This document shows, piece by piece, positions 17,036 through 22,920 of a stretch of 22,994 bases of DNA. The DNA comes from an uncultured Prevotella sp. (lineage in GTDB: Bacteria; Bacteroidota; Bacteroidia; Bacteroidales; Bacteroidaceae). Both the position numbers and the translations under genes were made by a program. Position 1 is the stretch's first letter, and every line of letters starts with the position of its first letter. The stretch covers positions 1 to 22,994 of the forward strand of contig CAKPYB010000045.1 of the NCBI GenBank assembly GCA_934202525.1, written 5' to 3'. The notes beneath the pieces are model-generated. The model ran no database searches. It was not told the origin of the DNA and was given only the letters and a program-made list of their open reading frames with translations.

Positions 17036-17920
17036 TCAGATTCTTCTCACTGGCCTCTCCCAGTTCACCAGAGCCATAATTGCCTCCAGGATTCCCGAGA
17101 TGAGGATCATCAACATAATTGCTATTACCAGATTGGGCAGGCTGAACAGCAGTGCCAGCAGGAGCAGCATAATCGCCACGATTGCCCGAAAGTCTATTGT
17201 TTTCATTATTTTTACTATTGCTATTAACTGTAAACTATTAACTTTTGCATCCCCCCTTCCGTCAACGGTCAACTCACGGTCGAGAAAAGCTTGTCTGCGA
17301 GCCTGTATCTCGCTCTCCGGCAGCACCGCGCACCACATTTTAGACCGGTAGATTTCCGAGTCCTTATCCGTCAGGAAAATCATCCTCTCAGGTGTGATGC
17401 AGCTTTCATCATAAGGCACGCCGAGCGCCTCACAATACGCCTTCTGCGTCTCCTCGATGGTCATCCCAATCGGCATTCGAATCCCGATATGCAGCTTTTT
17501 ACGAGCGCTATAGCAGAGATGCAGCAACGAGCCGTTCCAGATACCGGAAGAGCAGTTCAGCTCGCGAGCCTTCTCAATCGCCTTCTCCACATACTCTTTA
17601 TCATCCACATCGATAATCGTCTGGAAGAGAAAGCTTTCCGGCAAGGCATTCTCCTGTCTGCGCACATTATTCTTAAACATACCGTAGTGCGGACAGAAGA
17701 AAGGCAGCTCGCTCTTCAGCCTCTCCTGCGCCTTCTTCACCGCCTGCGCATCGTTCAAATCTACTCCGTCAATCGGCAATTCACCCCGAATCTGCTGAAT
17801 CATCTTTTTAACGGCAGCCGATTCAATCACCTTATCATAAGTATCAATATTGTAAGAAAAAACTTTCCCTTTATTACCCTTGCGATAAGGATTAATTGCC
17901 ACTACATGTACTATCTCCAT
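17036..17920 (-). CDS. BT4734/VirE_N-type primase-like protein, 5' half of a probable split gene
   Basis: Starts MEIVHVVAINPYRKGNKGKV. The genuine domain spans about residues 1-226, with FLFQTIIDVDD (acidic pair D104, D106) and a later KKLHIGIRMP block, resembling the catalytic region of archaeo-eukaryotic-type primases and matching BT4734/BF3469 proteins. After the repeat-encoded VNSLQL (227-232) the frame runs on for about 60 residues of Ile/Leu/Met-rich sequence to a TGA at 17036. That tail is the wrong-frame reading of the Asn/Gly-rich linker of the DUF3987 half and should not be taken as membrane helices. With one more heptamer at 17222-17242 the two halves make one 866-residue protein. 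It starts 17 bp after the BRO-N-like gene, so it is probably in the operon led from 18555. Domain call moderately strong. Confidence 0.82.
   Translation of the reverse strand: MEIVHVVAINPYRKGNKGKVFSYNIDTYDKVIESAAVKKMIQQIRGELPIDGVDLNDAQAVKKAQERLKSELPFFCPHYGMFKNNVRRQENALPESFLFQTIIDVDDKEYVEKAIEKARELNCSSGIWNGSLLHLCYSARKKLHIGIRMPIGMTIEETQKAYCEALGVPYDESCITPERMIFLTDKDSEIYRSKMWCAVLPESEIQARRQAFLDRELTVDGRGDAKVNSLQLIAIVKIMKTIDFRAIVAIMLLLLALLFSLPNLVIAIMLMILISGILEAIMALVNWERPVRRI
17222..17242. repeat. Three-unit heptanucleotide tract at the primase/helicase frame break
   Basis: Plus-strand units TATTAAC, TGTAAAC, TATTAAC (minus strand GTTAATA, GTTTACA, GTTAATA). The tract equals the one at 16718-16745 minus one unit (GTTAACA). 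Upstream of it the frame of the BT4734-like gene is open; downstream the frame of the DUF3987 gene is open; the two are offset by exactly what a 7-bp insertion would correct. Confidence 0.9.
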
Positions 17921-17937
17921 ATTACCTCCATATTTTA

Positions 17938-18450
17938 TTAATCGAATACTTCGCTGTTAATCATGATGTATCCTGAGCCATAGCTTACATTGATAGGCAG
18001 AATCAGCGAGTTATCCGAAATCTCGTCAACCCCGTTCGCCTCGAAAAGCGAAGCATTCTCGGCATCATTCAGTCTGCTCTTGACGAAGCCTATTACCCAT
18101 TTGGCCGCAATCTTCTCGGCTGCAACATCCTTGTCAACAAGGTCCTTCACCAGCTGTTCATCGCAGAAGTTAAGGTCCGCATTCACGTCCTCAGCCTCCG
18201 CTTCATCCTTCCCCATTTCCTGGTTCTCGAAGAAGAGGTTATACTTGATTTTCATGTCCTTCTTCATCACGATGTTCAGATTTTTCAGTTCCCCCTCCGA
18301 GTCAGCAATCGTCTCATAGAGTTTCTGTACCGACTTCTTGAAGATGTTCTTCACGTCCATCAGACAGTAATAGATTTTGCCGTCAATCACCACCACCCTC
18401 AGTTTTCCGTACTGCGGATGAGAAAAATAAAAAGGTTTCATTACTTTCAT
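17938..18450 (-). CDS. BRO-N-like small protein, first gene of the primase operon
   Basis: 170 residues from the ATG at 18450, which has AAAAGGAA at a good ribosome-binding distance; the longer frame to 18489 would need a TTG. The first 45 residues (FYFSHPQYGKLRVVVIDGKIY, YCLMDVKNIF) parallel the start of BRO-N in the antirepressor at 14691 (FENPEFGKIRTL...FCAKDVCDIL), so I read it as a diverged BRO-N domain. The middle is acidic (QEMGKDEAEAEDVNADLN) and the C-terminal half (LVDKDVAAEKIAAKWVIGFV) is helical and unassigned. It may control expression of the module. Two BRO-N-like proteins bracket this operon. Confidence 0.65.
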   Translation of the reverse strand: MKVMKPFYFSHPQYGKLRVVVIDGKIYYCLMDVKNIFKKSVQKLYETIADSEGELKNLNIVMKKDMKIKYNLFFENQEMGKDEAEAEDVNADLNFCDEQLVKDLVDKDVAAEKIAAKWVIGFVKSRLNDAENASLFEANGVDEISDNSLILPINVSYGSGYIMINSEVFD

Positions 18451-18513
18451 CTTATAAATTCCTTTTAAAACAGTTGGACGCTCCCACAACGGTTGATGTG
18501 CCTATACACAAAA

Positions 18514-18555
18514 GCCCCCGAAACTCAGACCAAGTTGGTTCTGAATTCCGGGGGC
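18514..18555 (-). terminator. GC-rich hairpin with T-run, overlapping the next promoter
   Basis: GCCCCCG at 18514-18520 pairs with CGGGGGC at 18549-18555; inside, CTCAGACCAA and TTGGTTCTGA pair imperfectly. Read on the minus strand the stem is followed by TTTTGTG, so it can end the transcript of the 19964-18635 genes. The -7 element of the following operon overlaps its outer base (18555). Confidence 0.65.
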
Positions 18556-18562
18556 AAATGTA
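18555..18562 (-). promoter_or_regulatory. -7 element TACATTTG for the 18450-13684 operon
   Basis: TACATTTG on the minus strand matches TAnnTTTG and lies about 105 bp before the ATG at 18450. It is preceded by a TTTTTTG run 14-20 bp upstream that could serve as -33, and then by a GTAC-rich nested palindrome. Confidence 0.55.
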
Positions 18563-18582
18563 CGGCGTTTTTGCGACAAAAA

Positions 18583-18612
18583 ACTAGTACGTACCAGTAC
18601 TGTCGTACTAGT
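18583..18612. promoter_or_regulatory. GTAC-rich nested palindrome, likely operator
   Basis: ACTAGTACG at 18583-18591 is the exact inverse of CGTACTAGT at 18604-18612, and the 12-bp spacer contains the 8-bp palindrome CAGTACTG (18595-18602). GTAC occurs five times between 18587 and 18614. It sits just upstream of the promoter at 18555. Confidence 0.7.
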
Positions 18613-18634
18613 ACTACTTGCAAAAAACGGTCAT

Positions 18635-19153
18635 TTAACCTATATATTTATTGATTTTATCTCCAAATTCACCCATAGAAGGCATTGAGATAGCTTCATT
18701 GTAGCGCGTTCTGAGCACAGCAGGGTTCATATCCCATAACTGTGAGAATACTTTCCATTGTTTGGTAATATTCAGTTTGATGGATAACTTATAGGCAAGA
18801 TATCCCTTCTGATAGCCAGAAAGATTGACAGGCTGGAAGTTTTCATCCAAAATCCCATACTCATACAAACTCTTCAGAATCTGTTGTGCTTTTTCTCCTT
18901 TCAATTCTTTAGGAACTGTAGGTCTATGAGGTAAAAACAACTTGGTTATGCTAGATGCCTTTTTATTATTCCTTTTGTCCACTTCATCAACATTTTCAAA
19001 GTCAGCTTCCGTCACATCGGAATCAGAAAAATCATCTCCCTTACACCTCTCTCTTGCGTCATCATGCGAAGGATTGAAGTTCACGACATTGCCAAAATTC
19101 ACACCTTCCACATGGATATCTCCATTAAAATTTAGTATGCAACTGACTTTCAT
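18635..19153 (-). CDS. Unknown 172-aa protein of the accessory module
   Basis: I do not recognise a family. The first 28 residues (MKVSCILNFNGDIHVEGVNF) are beta-like with repeated NF(N/G) patterns. Residues about 30-65 are highly acidic and charged (SDSDVTEADFENVDEVDKRN), and residues 85-172 look like a compact helical domain (GEKAQQILKSLYEYGILDEN, YQKGYLAYKLSIKLNI, WDMNPAVLRTRYNEA). No signal peptide, membrane segment or catalytic motif is seen, so it is probably cytoplasmic, possibly DNA- or protein-binding. Its ATG overlaps the stop of the preceding small gene (ATGA), implying translational coupling. It ends before the palindrome and hairpin at 18612-18514. Confidence 0.7.
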   Translation of the reverse strand: MKVSCILNFNGDIHVEGVNFGNVVNFNPSHDDARERCKGDDFSDSDVTEADFENVDEVDKRNNKKASSITKLFLPHRPTVPKELKGEKAQQILKSLYEYGILDENFQPVNLSGYQKGYLAYKLSIKLNITKQWKVFSQLWDMNPAVLRTRYNEAISMPSMGEFGDKINKYIG

Positions 19154-19299
19154 GATTCCAAAAGACTAATAAGGTTATTAACACTTGTAGTACCCTCAAA
19201 CACGCGAACGCCTTTCAGATTAACTACGATATCAACACTCATACTGATGATTCCCAACACAGCCAGGGCAATCTTCAGTTTTACGATAAGTTTAGCCAT
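19150..19299 (-). CDS. Small single-span membrane protein, coupled to the 172-aa gene
   Basis: 49 residues from the ATG at 19299: MAKLIVKLKIALAVLGIISM then VDIVVNLKGVRVF and a polar tail. One likely N-terminal membrane helix. The frame extends to an ATG at 19443 (97 residues), but 19299 has AGAGAAG at ideal ribosome-binding distance while the extra 48 residues cover a leader hairpin (19360-19378) and look non-protein-like, so I prefer the short form. The TGA overlaps the next ATG by 4 nt. Small membrane proteins are common partners in BT4734-type loci, but no family is assigned. Confidence 0.5.
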   Translation of the reverse strand: MAKLIVKLKIALAVLGIISMSVDIVVNLKGVRVFEGTTSVNNLISLLES

Positions 19300-19553
19300 A
19301 TATCTTCTCTTTTTAAGATAGACTAAATTTACTTCCTCAATCTTGGAAGAAGAGGTGGCCCCTGAAAGTTTTCCAGGGTGAATCCTTACTTCGGAGACAT
19401 TGAGCCGCAGAGCAGTATGAGGAATGTCTCCCCCCGATTTCATGTTGAATTTTTCATTTTTATTTGTTTAAAAGTTAATATTGTTATTTGTTTCTTCATG
19501 ATAGCCACACAAATACTCATGTACGGCTAAATATTATAGTTGTTATTTGTTTA
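19300..19553 (-). other. Leader region between the regulator gene and the small membrane protein gene
   Basis: It is AT-rich with a recurring AAACAAATAA-type sequence on the minus strand near 19460, 19490 and 19545. It has a hairpin CCCTGAAA/TTTCCAGGG (19360-19378, one bulge) and a five-codon ORF, MKNST, that overlaps the ATG at 19443. No promoter is clear. The 97-residue reading would translate through this hairpin. Confidence 0.4.
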
Positions 19554-19964
19554 TCAAAGCTTCAGCGTTCTCAAATCTACTCCTTTGGCGATTAGTTCAT
19601 CAACTATAGTAGCTTGTATACCATAAAGTTTTCTATACCCTTTATCAAGTTTTTCAACCTCACTTACAGAAACCTCATCAACTTTTTCCTTATTTGCCTT
19701 GCTCTTCTGTTTATTCAGCTCTTCATTCAGATAATAAGCAATAGCATAATTGAACTTCAATATGGAACCCATAGAAATCTTTACCCCGTCAATAACAAGT
19801 TTTCTGACGGTTTTATAATCGATATGAAATTCCTTTTTAAGTTGCTTGCGGGTTACTATATCTTTCTGCAACATAGATTTTACGAGGGGCCTTAGTTCGT
19901 TACTGAGCTCCTCTTCCATGTACCCCTGTGCAGATATTATTCCAGTATCCGTATTTACCTTCAT
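19554..19964 (-). CDS. Putative HTH DNA-binding regulator (136 aa)
   Basis: Starts MKVNTDTGIISAQGYMEEEL. Residues about 37-61 (VTRKQLKKEFHIDYKTVRKL) look like a helix-turn-helix where a second helix follows the HID turn. A lysine/glutamate-rich linker comes next (LNKQKSKANKEKVDEV), then a helical C-terminus (YGIQATIVDELIAKGVDL). No family name is certain. It is the first gene of the minus-strand accessory module, with a well-formed promoter (-33 TTTG, 20 bp, TACCTTCG) and an inverted repeat overlapping the upstream edge, so autoregulation is plausible. It may be the regulator that reads the palindromes at 20028 or 18583 (inference). Confidence 0.6.
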   Translation of the reverse strand: MKVNTDTGIISAQGYMEEELSNELRPLVKSMLQKDIVTRKQLKKEFHIDYKTVRKLVIDGVKISMGSILKFNYAIAYYLNEELNKQKSKANKEKVDEVSVSEVEKLDKGYRKLYGIQATIVDELIAKGVDLRTLKL

Positions 19965-19990
19965 GTTGATTTTATTTTTAAAAATTTCTA

Positions 19991-20022
19991 CGAAGGTAAT
20001 TTATATTTTTATGTCAGGCAAA
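19991..20022 (-). promoter_or_regulatory. Promoter of the HTH-like regulator gene
   Basis: On the minus strand TTTG (20019-20022) and TACCTTCG (19991-19998) are separated by 20 bp, close to the Bacteroidota -33/-7 pattern with one deviation (TTCG for TTTG). It is 27 bp before the ATG at 19964. Confidence 0.6.
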
Positions 20023-20027
20023 ACAAT

Positions 20028-20045
20028 TAGGAGCAATAGCTCCTA
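20028..20045. promoter_or_regulatory. Inverted repeat TAGGAGC-AATA-GCTCCTA next to the regulator promoter
   Basis: A perfect 7-bp inverted repeat with a 4-nt spacer, 5 bp upstream of the -33 box. It lacks a T-run on the minus side and is followed by an A-run on the plus side, so an operator is more likely than a terminator. Confidence 0.5.
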
Positions 20046-20091
20046 AAAAAAAGTTTCAAAGCACTTTATTTCTCAGAATTATTTACAAAAA

Positions 20092-20136
20092 AAGGGAAAA
20101 AAGTGAGCAATTTACGTTACTCGCCTTCTTCCCCTT
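20092..20136. terminator. Imperfect hairpin with T-rich flanks, possible bidirectional terminator
   Basis: AAGGGAAAAAAGTGAG pairs imperfectly with CTCGCCTTCTTCCCCTT across a 12-nt loop. It is followed by TACTTTTATAATTTT on the plus strand and by a T-rich run on the minus strand. It would insulate the regulator promoter from transcription coming from the AlbA_2 gene. Confidence 0.5.
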
Positions 20137-20178
20137 ACTTTTATAATTTTACGGTAGGTGCATCGCTCTGCACAATCC

Positions 20179-20261
20179 TTATTTCATTGCAATCTTGATA
20201 GAATCCTTACCCACTTTGGCGATAACCAAAGACTCGGATTCACCACCTCGCCATCGTCAAG
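20179..20261 (-). pseudogene. Remnant of a surface-protein 3' end with a 70-bp internal deletion
   Basis: Bases 20179-20238 are identical over 60 nt to 22525-22584, and 20239-20261 are identical over 23 nt to 22655-22677. The 70 bp between these blocks are missing here. The deletion shifts the frame, so GLDDGEVV is followed by nonsense to a TGA at 20188. Beyond 20261 similarity stops. It is clearly the decayed twin of the fragment at 22525. Confidence 0.85.
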
Positions 20262-20301
20262 CCCCGAAAGGGTGCTCTGCGACAAAGCGCATTATGGTCG
20301 T

Positions 20302-20337
20302 AGAAGATGAACACAGGCTTTTCAGCGTTCATCTTCT
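20302..20337. repeat. Perfect 11-bp inverted repeat in the intergenic region
   Basis: AGAAGATGAAC (20302-20312) and GTTCATCTTCT (20327-20337) with a 14-nt loop. No T-run follows on either strand. The rest of 20262-20385 has no gene; a minus-strand stretch (PVFIFYDHNAL) may be another coding remnant. Confidence 0.65.
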
Positions 20338-20385
20338 CCAAACCAGTGGTCTACGATATATGCCTGTATGCCCATAACAATCTTG

Positions 20386-20505
20386 TTTTCTTGTAATTTT
20401 CTTGTAAACCTTGCAGTTTTCTTGTAAATCGCCAAAAATATTCCTAACTGTCTATCAATACTTTACAAAAAAGTTCTTGTAAATCATGCAGTTTTCTTGT
20501 AAATC
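20386..20505. repeat. Five copies of a TTTTCTTGTAAATC-type motif after the AlbA_2 gene
   Basis: Copies start at 20386, 20397, 20417, 20472 and 20492. The pairs 20397/20417 and 20472/20492 share a 20-bp step with TGCAG between, so a two-copy block of about 34 bp appears twice, 75 bp apart. On the minus strand the unit is GATTTACAAGAAAA, directly downstream of the stop codon of the AlbA_2 gene. Confidence 0.8.
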
Positions 20506-20514
20506 TATAAAACT

Positions 20515-22209
20515 CTACTTGCATAAGAACCAAATACGCCTCTTCACATAAATTTTTCCTTCCTTCCTTAAGGAAGCCAGCAAGTTAGTCACCTTATTAT
20601 ACTTTTGGGTTTCATCCAAAACCTCTGGCAATTTATCCATAAGAAGTTCTTCGATTTCTTTTCTTGACGCAGAATCAAACTTCCTCAAGTAATCAACAAT
20701 CAACTTTTTATAATAAGAATCATCAAAGCTCTTATTCTTTATATACGAAGCCTTCAAACCTATATGCTTGGAAGACTCCACTACTTTATACGACAAGTAC
20801 AAATTAGTTTTTCGTCCTTCCACAAATCCCTTTTGCCTAAGCAGCGCTATAGCATCATTTGTCAAATCAGCATATTTTTTCTTCTGTATCTTATCTAAAA
20901 GTATAATTTCAGGAAGAGACAATTCTGTATTATTCACCAGAATCCGGGCAAAATTCTCATCCAATACTTTTCCTTGTATCTCACATCTTACCTTTTGATC
21001 AGAAAGCGTATATATAGGCATTGGGAAGAATCTCTTCTTCTGTTCAATAAAGAGTTTTTTAATTCCTCCACCTTCTGTATCTGCCATTCCTACATTACAC
21101 ATAGCTTCCATCAAGAAAGGATTGCGGTATCTTGAATCTGGACAGTCTCGTTCAACCACATCTTCTACGGATTTTGGTATAAACTGACCATAATTCTGTA
21201 TCACCAGTTTCTCATCTTCATATTCCAAAAGTTCGATACGTGTGTTCATGCCATAATCCTGATGCCCGATGGCATTATTAATCGGCTCTCTAAGTGTAAA
21301 CATATCATAGCGTTTCATATTTTCAGGGAATATATTACCACTAACGGTATATGTATAGTTATTGTTCCTAATATACTCCTTTGTTATTTCATCCACAGCC
21401 TTAATCATTGGAATATGAAAATTGCGAAAATCCTTGTTCTTATCATCTTTTGTCAACAGTTTCCAACGGATGATACACACTGCAGGCGACAGGAAATGCT
21501 CAGACTCCTCTCTACCAAGTAGGATGATAGCAGCATTGGTTATCTTTCCGGCTCTTGTAATCTTTGCCTTGTTCAGGAAGGTTACATCATCCCAACTTTC
21601 GATTTCCTTAGCTCTTTTTTCATGTCTTTCGGCATATTTCTCCCTCGCCATACGAATAGCCTCAGGATCGAGGTCATCGATGGTGGCATCTTCTATGATA
21701 TTAGCAGACCAATCACCAAAAGCAGCACTCGGCTCTGAAAGAATTCTTTGCTCTCGCTCCGATGTCATTTCCACCAACGAATCGGCTATACGCTGCCAAG
21801 CCTTTCTGTGGGCATAGACTGGGCGGCGTGGCTTATGCTTGGGAATATGGATAATCCAAACCGTCTTATTACTATCATCAGTAACAAATTCTTCTATGCG
21901 AAGCCCTTCTGAAGAAAGATTCACACATTGCTCCACCAATTTAAAAGTTGCCGTTAATGGTGTTGCCATAAAGCCATTAAAGGTCAATGCAGACAAGTCT
22001 GTTCCAACAATGTCTAAGGTTTTGTCTTTAATACCTATCACAAGTTCCCCGCCCTCCATGTTAGCGATAGCCGACACGTAGGAAAGCACATCATTGCCTT
22101 CTTTGCCATTAAAGGAGTTTTTCAGATTCTTCATCTCCTTCCATTCGCATCTTGCATTTTCCTCTGGATAGCGTTGGCGAATATATTGTTGTAGCTCTTG
22201 CTCTGTCAT
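20515..22209 (-). CDS. AlbA_2/Schlafen-domain ATP-binding protein (RecG-like C-terminal part)
   Basis: 564 residues. The N-terminal AlbA_2 domain shows CEWKEMKN (21-28) and VSAIANMEGGELVIGIKD (45-62), the signature of this putative nucleic-acid-binding domain. The middle holds NAAIILLGREE. Around residues 300-400 lies the HATPase_c_4/RecG-type ATPase block: LREPINNAIGHQDYG, LVIQNYGQF, DSRYRNPFLMEAM and the glycine-rich GMADTEGGGIKKLF. A C-terminal winged-helix-like region (IVDYLRKFDSASRKEIEELL, KIYVKRRIWFLCK) completes it. Proteins of this type are frequent accessory genes of Bacteroidota and are suspected regulators or defence factors; activity is unproven. It has its own promoter and a possible leader ORF, and lies between duplicated remnants of another gene. 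Confidence 0.9.
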   Translation of the reverse strand: MTEQELQQYIRQRYPEENARCEWKEMKNLKNSFNGKEGNDVLSYVSAIANMEGGELVIGIKDKTLDIVGTDLSALTFNGFMATPLTATFKLVEQCVNLSSEGLRIEEFVTDDSNKTVWIIHIPKHKPRRPVYAHRKAWQRIADSLVEMTSEREQRILSEPSAAFGDWSANIIEDATIDDLDPEAIRMAREKYAERHEKRAKEIESWDDVTFLNKAKITRAGKITNAAIILLGREESEHFLSPAVCIIRWKLLTKDDKNKDFRNFHIPMIKAVDEITKEYIRNNNYTYTVSGNIFPENMKRYDMFTLREPINNAIGHQDYGMNTRIELLEYEDEKLVIQNYGQFIPKSVEDVVERDCPDSRYRNPFLMEAMCNVGMADTEGGGIKKLFIEQKKRFFPMPIYTLSDQKVRCEIQGKVLDENFARILVNNTELSLPEIILLDKIQKKKYADLTNDAIALLRQKGFVEGRKTNLYLSYKVVESSKHIGLKASYIKNKSFDDSYYKKLIVDYLRKFDSASRKEIEELLMDKLPEVLDETQKYNKVTNLLASLRKEGKIYVKRRIWFLCK

Positions 22210-22277
22210 TATTTATTTGTTTTGATGTTTTTAAAATGGTAACAATGGTTGGTAGGTTCATTGTTGTCACTATTCAT
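22209..22277 (-). CDS. Possible 22-codon upstream ORF overlapping the AlbA_2 start
   Basis: ATG at 22277 encodes MNSDNNEPTNHCYHFKNIKT-NK and ends in TAA whose last A is the first base of the AlbA_2 ATG (TAATG). A -7 element at 22290-22297 would start transcription just upstream. The frame contains an AACAATG/CATTGTT inverted repeat. It could be a leader peptide or chance; no family is recognisable. Confidence 0.3.
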   Translation of the reverse strand: MNSDNNEPTNHCYHFKNIKTNK

Positions 22278-22289
22278 GATTATTAAATG

Positions 22290-22297
22290 CAAAGGTA
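22290..22297 (-). promoter_or_regulatory. -7 element TACCTTTG for the AlbA_2 gene
   Basis: TACCTTTG on the minus strand, about 80 bp before the ATG at 22209 and 13 bp before the leader-ORF ATG. No clean -33 box was found. The leader contains the inverted repeat AACAATG-(11)-CATTGTT at 22241-22265. Confidence 0.55.
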
Positions 22298-22471
22298 AGC
22301 AAAAAAGCGTAACGATGTTCTGCAAGTTGCATATTTAACGTTACTTTAACTTTGTGCAGAGAAACGCAAGTCCGCTAGGCGTTCCTATGGGCATGAGCAG
22401 TTACAACTAAAACGCCCATTGTTAAAATAGTCTGGAGAAACTGCTATAGAAATAGAATCAACTAATTTATA

Positions 22472-22509
22472 CCTCAAAATCATGCTGGTAACCCAACGTG
22501 ATTTTGAGG
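22472..22509. repeat. Perfect 11-bp inverted repeat between the fragment gene and the AlbA_2 gene
   Basis: CCTCAAAATCA (22472-22482) and TGATTTTGAGG (22499-22509) with a 16-nt loop that can pair further (TGG/CCA). It is 16 bp after the stop at 22525 and may terminate that transcript. The rest of 22298-22471 shows no gene. Confidence 0.65.
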
Positions 22510-22524
22510 CATAATGCATATTAT

Positions 22525-22920
22525 TTATTTCATTGCAATCTTGATAGAATCCTTACCCACTTTGGCGATAACCAAAGACTCGGAAACGGCATAAGAGGCA
22601 GCACCGTTGGCTGCAACCGTAGAGCCGAGATACTTGCCATCAGCAGCGAAGAACTTCACCACCTCGCCATCGTCAAGACCCGAGAGGCTGATGATGCCAT
22701 CATGAGCCGAAGCCACCACGCCCCGTGTTCTTACCTGATTAATGTTGGTACCATTATCAAGGTTAGCATTAATCCAATACAGAGTTGCCTCCGCCTTATC
22801 AGATGCTGTATGGCCATCAGCTGTAGCATAAACAGAAATATTATAGGCTGCAGAAAGAGATACTTCCCCATTTTCGCTCAGCGCATTAGACTTAATATCT
22901 GTATCAGTTATTGTATACCT
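22525..22920 (-). pseudogene. 5'-truncated C-terminal fragment of a large surface/secreted protein
   Basis: About 130 residues read without an ATG start: an in-frame TAG lies just upstream and the only start candidate is a TTG at 22923. The sequence RYTITDTDIKSNA...AAYNISVYATADGHTASDKA is the typical strand-rich repeat before the C-terminus of large Prevotella surface proteins. The end (GLDDGEVVKFFAADGKYLGS ... SLVIAKVGKDSIKIAMK) is a sorting-type beta-sandwich tail. The missing N-terminal part and the flanking 11-bp direct repeats suggest a recombination remnant. Its last 50 codons have a decayed twin at 20179. The rest of the window to 22994 holds no visible gene. Confidence 0.75.

Noticed and set aside
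17209..17213. Programmed -1 ribosomal frameshift at an AAAAA run
   Set aside because: A slip here would also reach the DUF3987 frame, but there is no classic slippery heptamer or clear downstream structure, while the missing 7-bp unit explains the offset exactly and has an intact sister tract.
17036..17221. Apparent C-terminal transmembrane helices of the BT4734-like protein
   Set aside because: The Ile/Leu/Met-rich tail is the out-of-frame reading of codons that in the DUF3987 frame encode an Asn/Ser/Gly linker; it begins right after the heptamer tract.
20028..20045. Rho-independent terminator
   Set aside because: The short stem has no T-run on the strand where transcription would need to stop; its place next to a -33 box suits an operator better.
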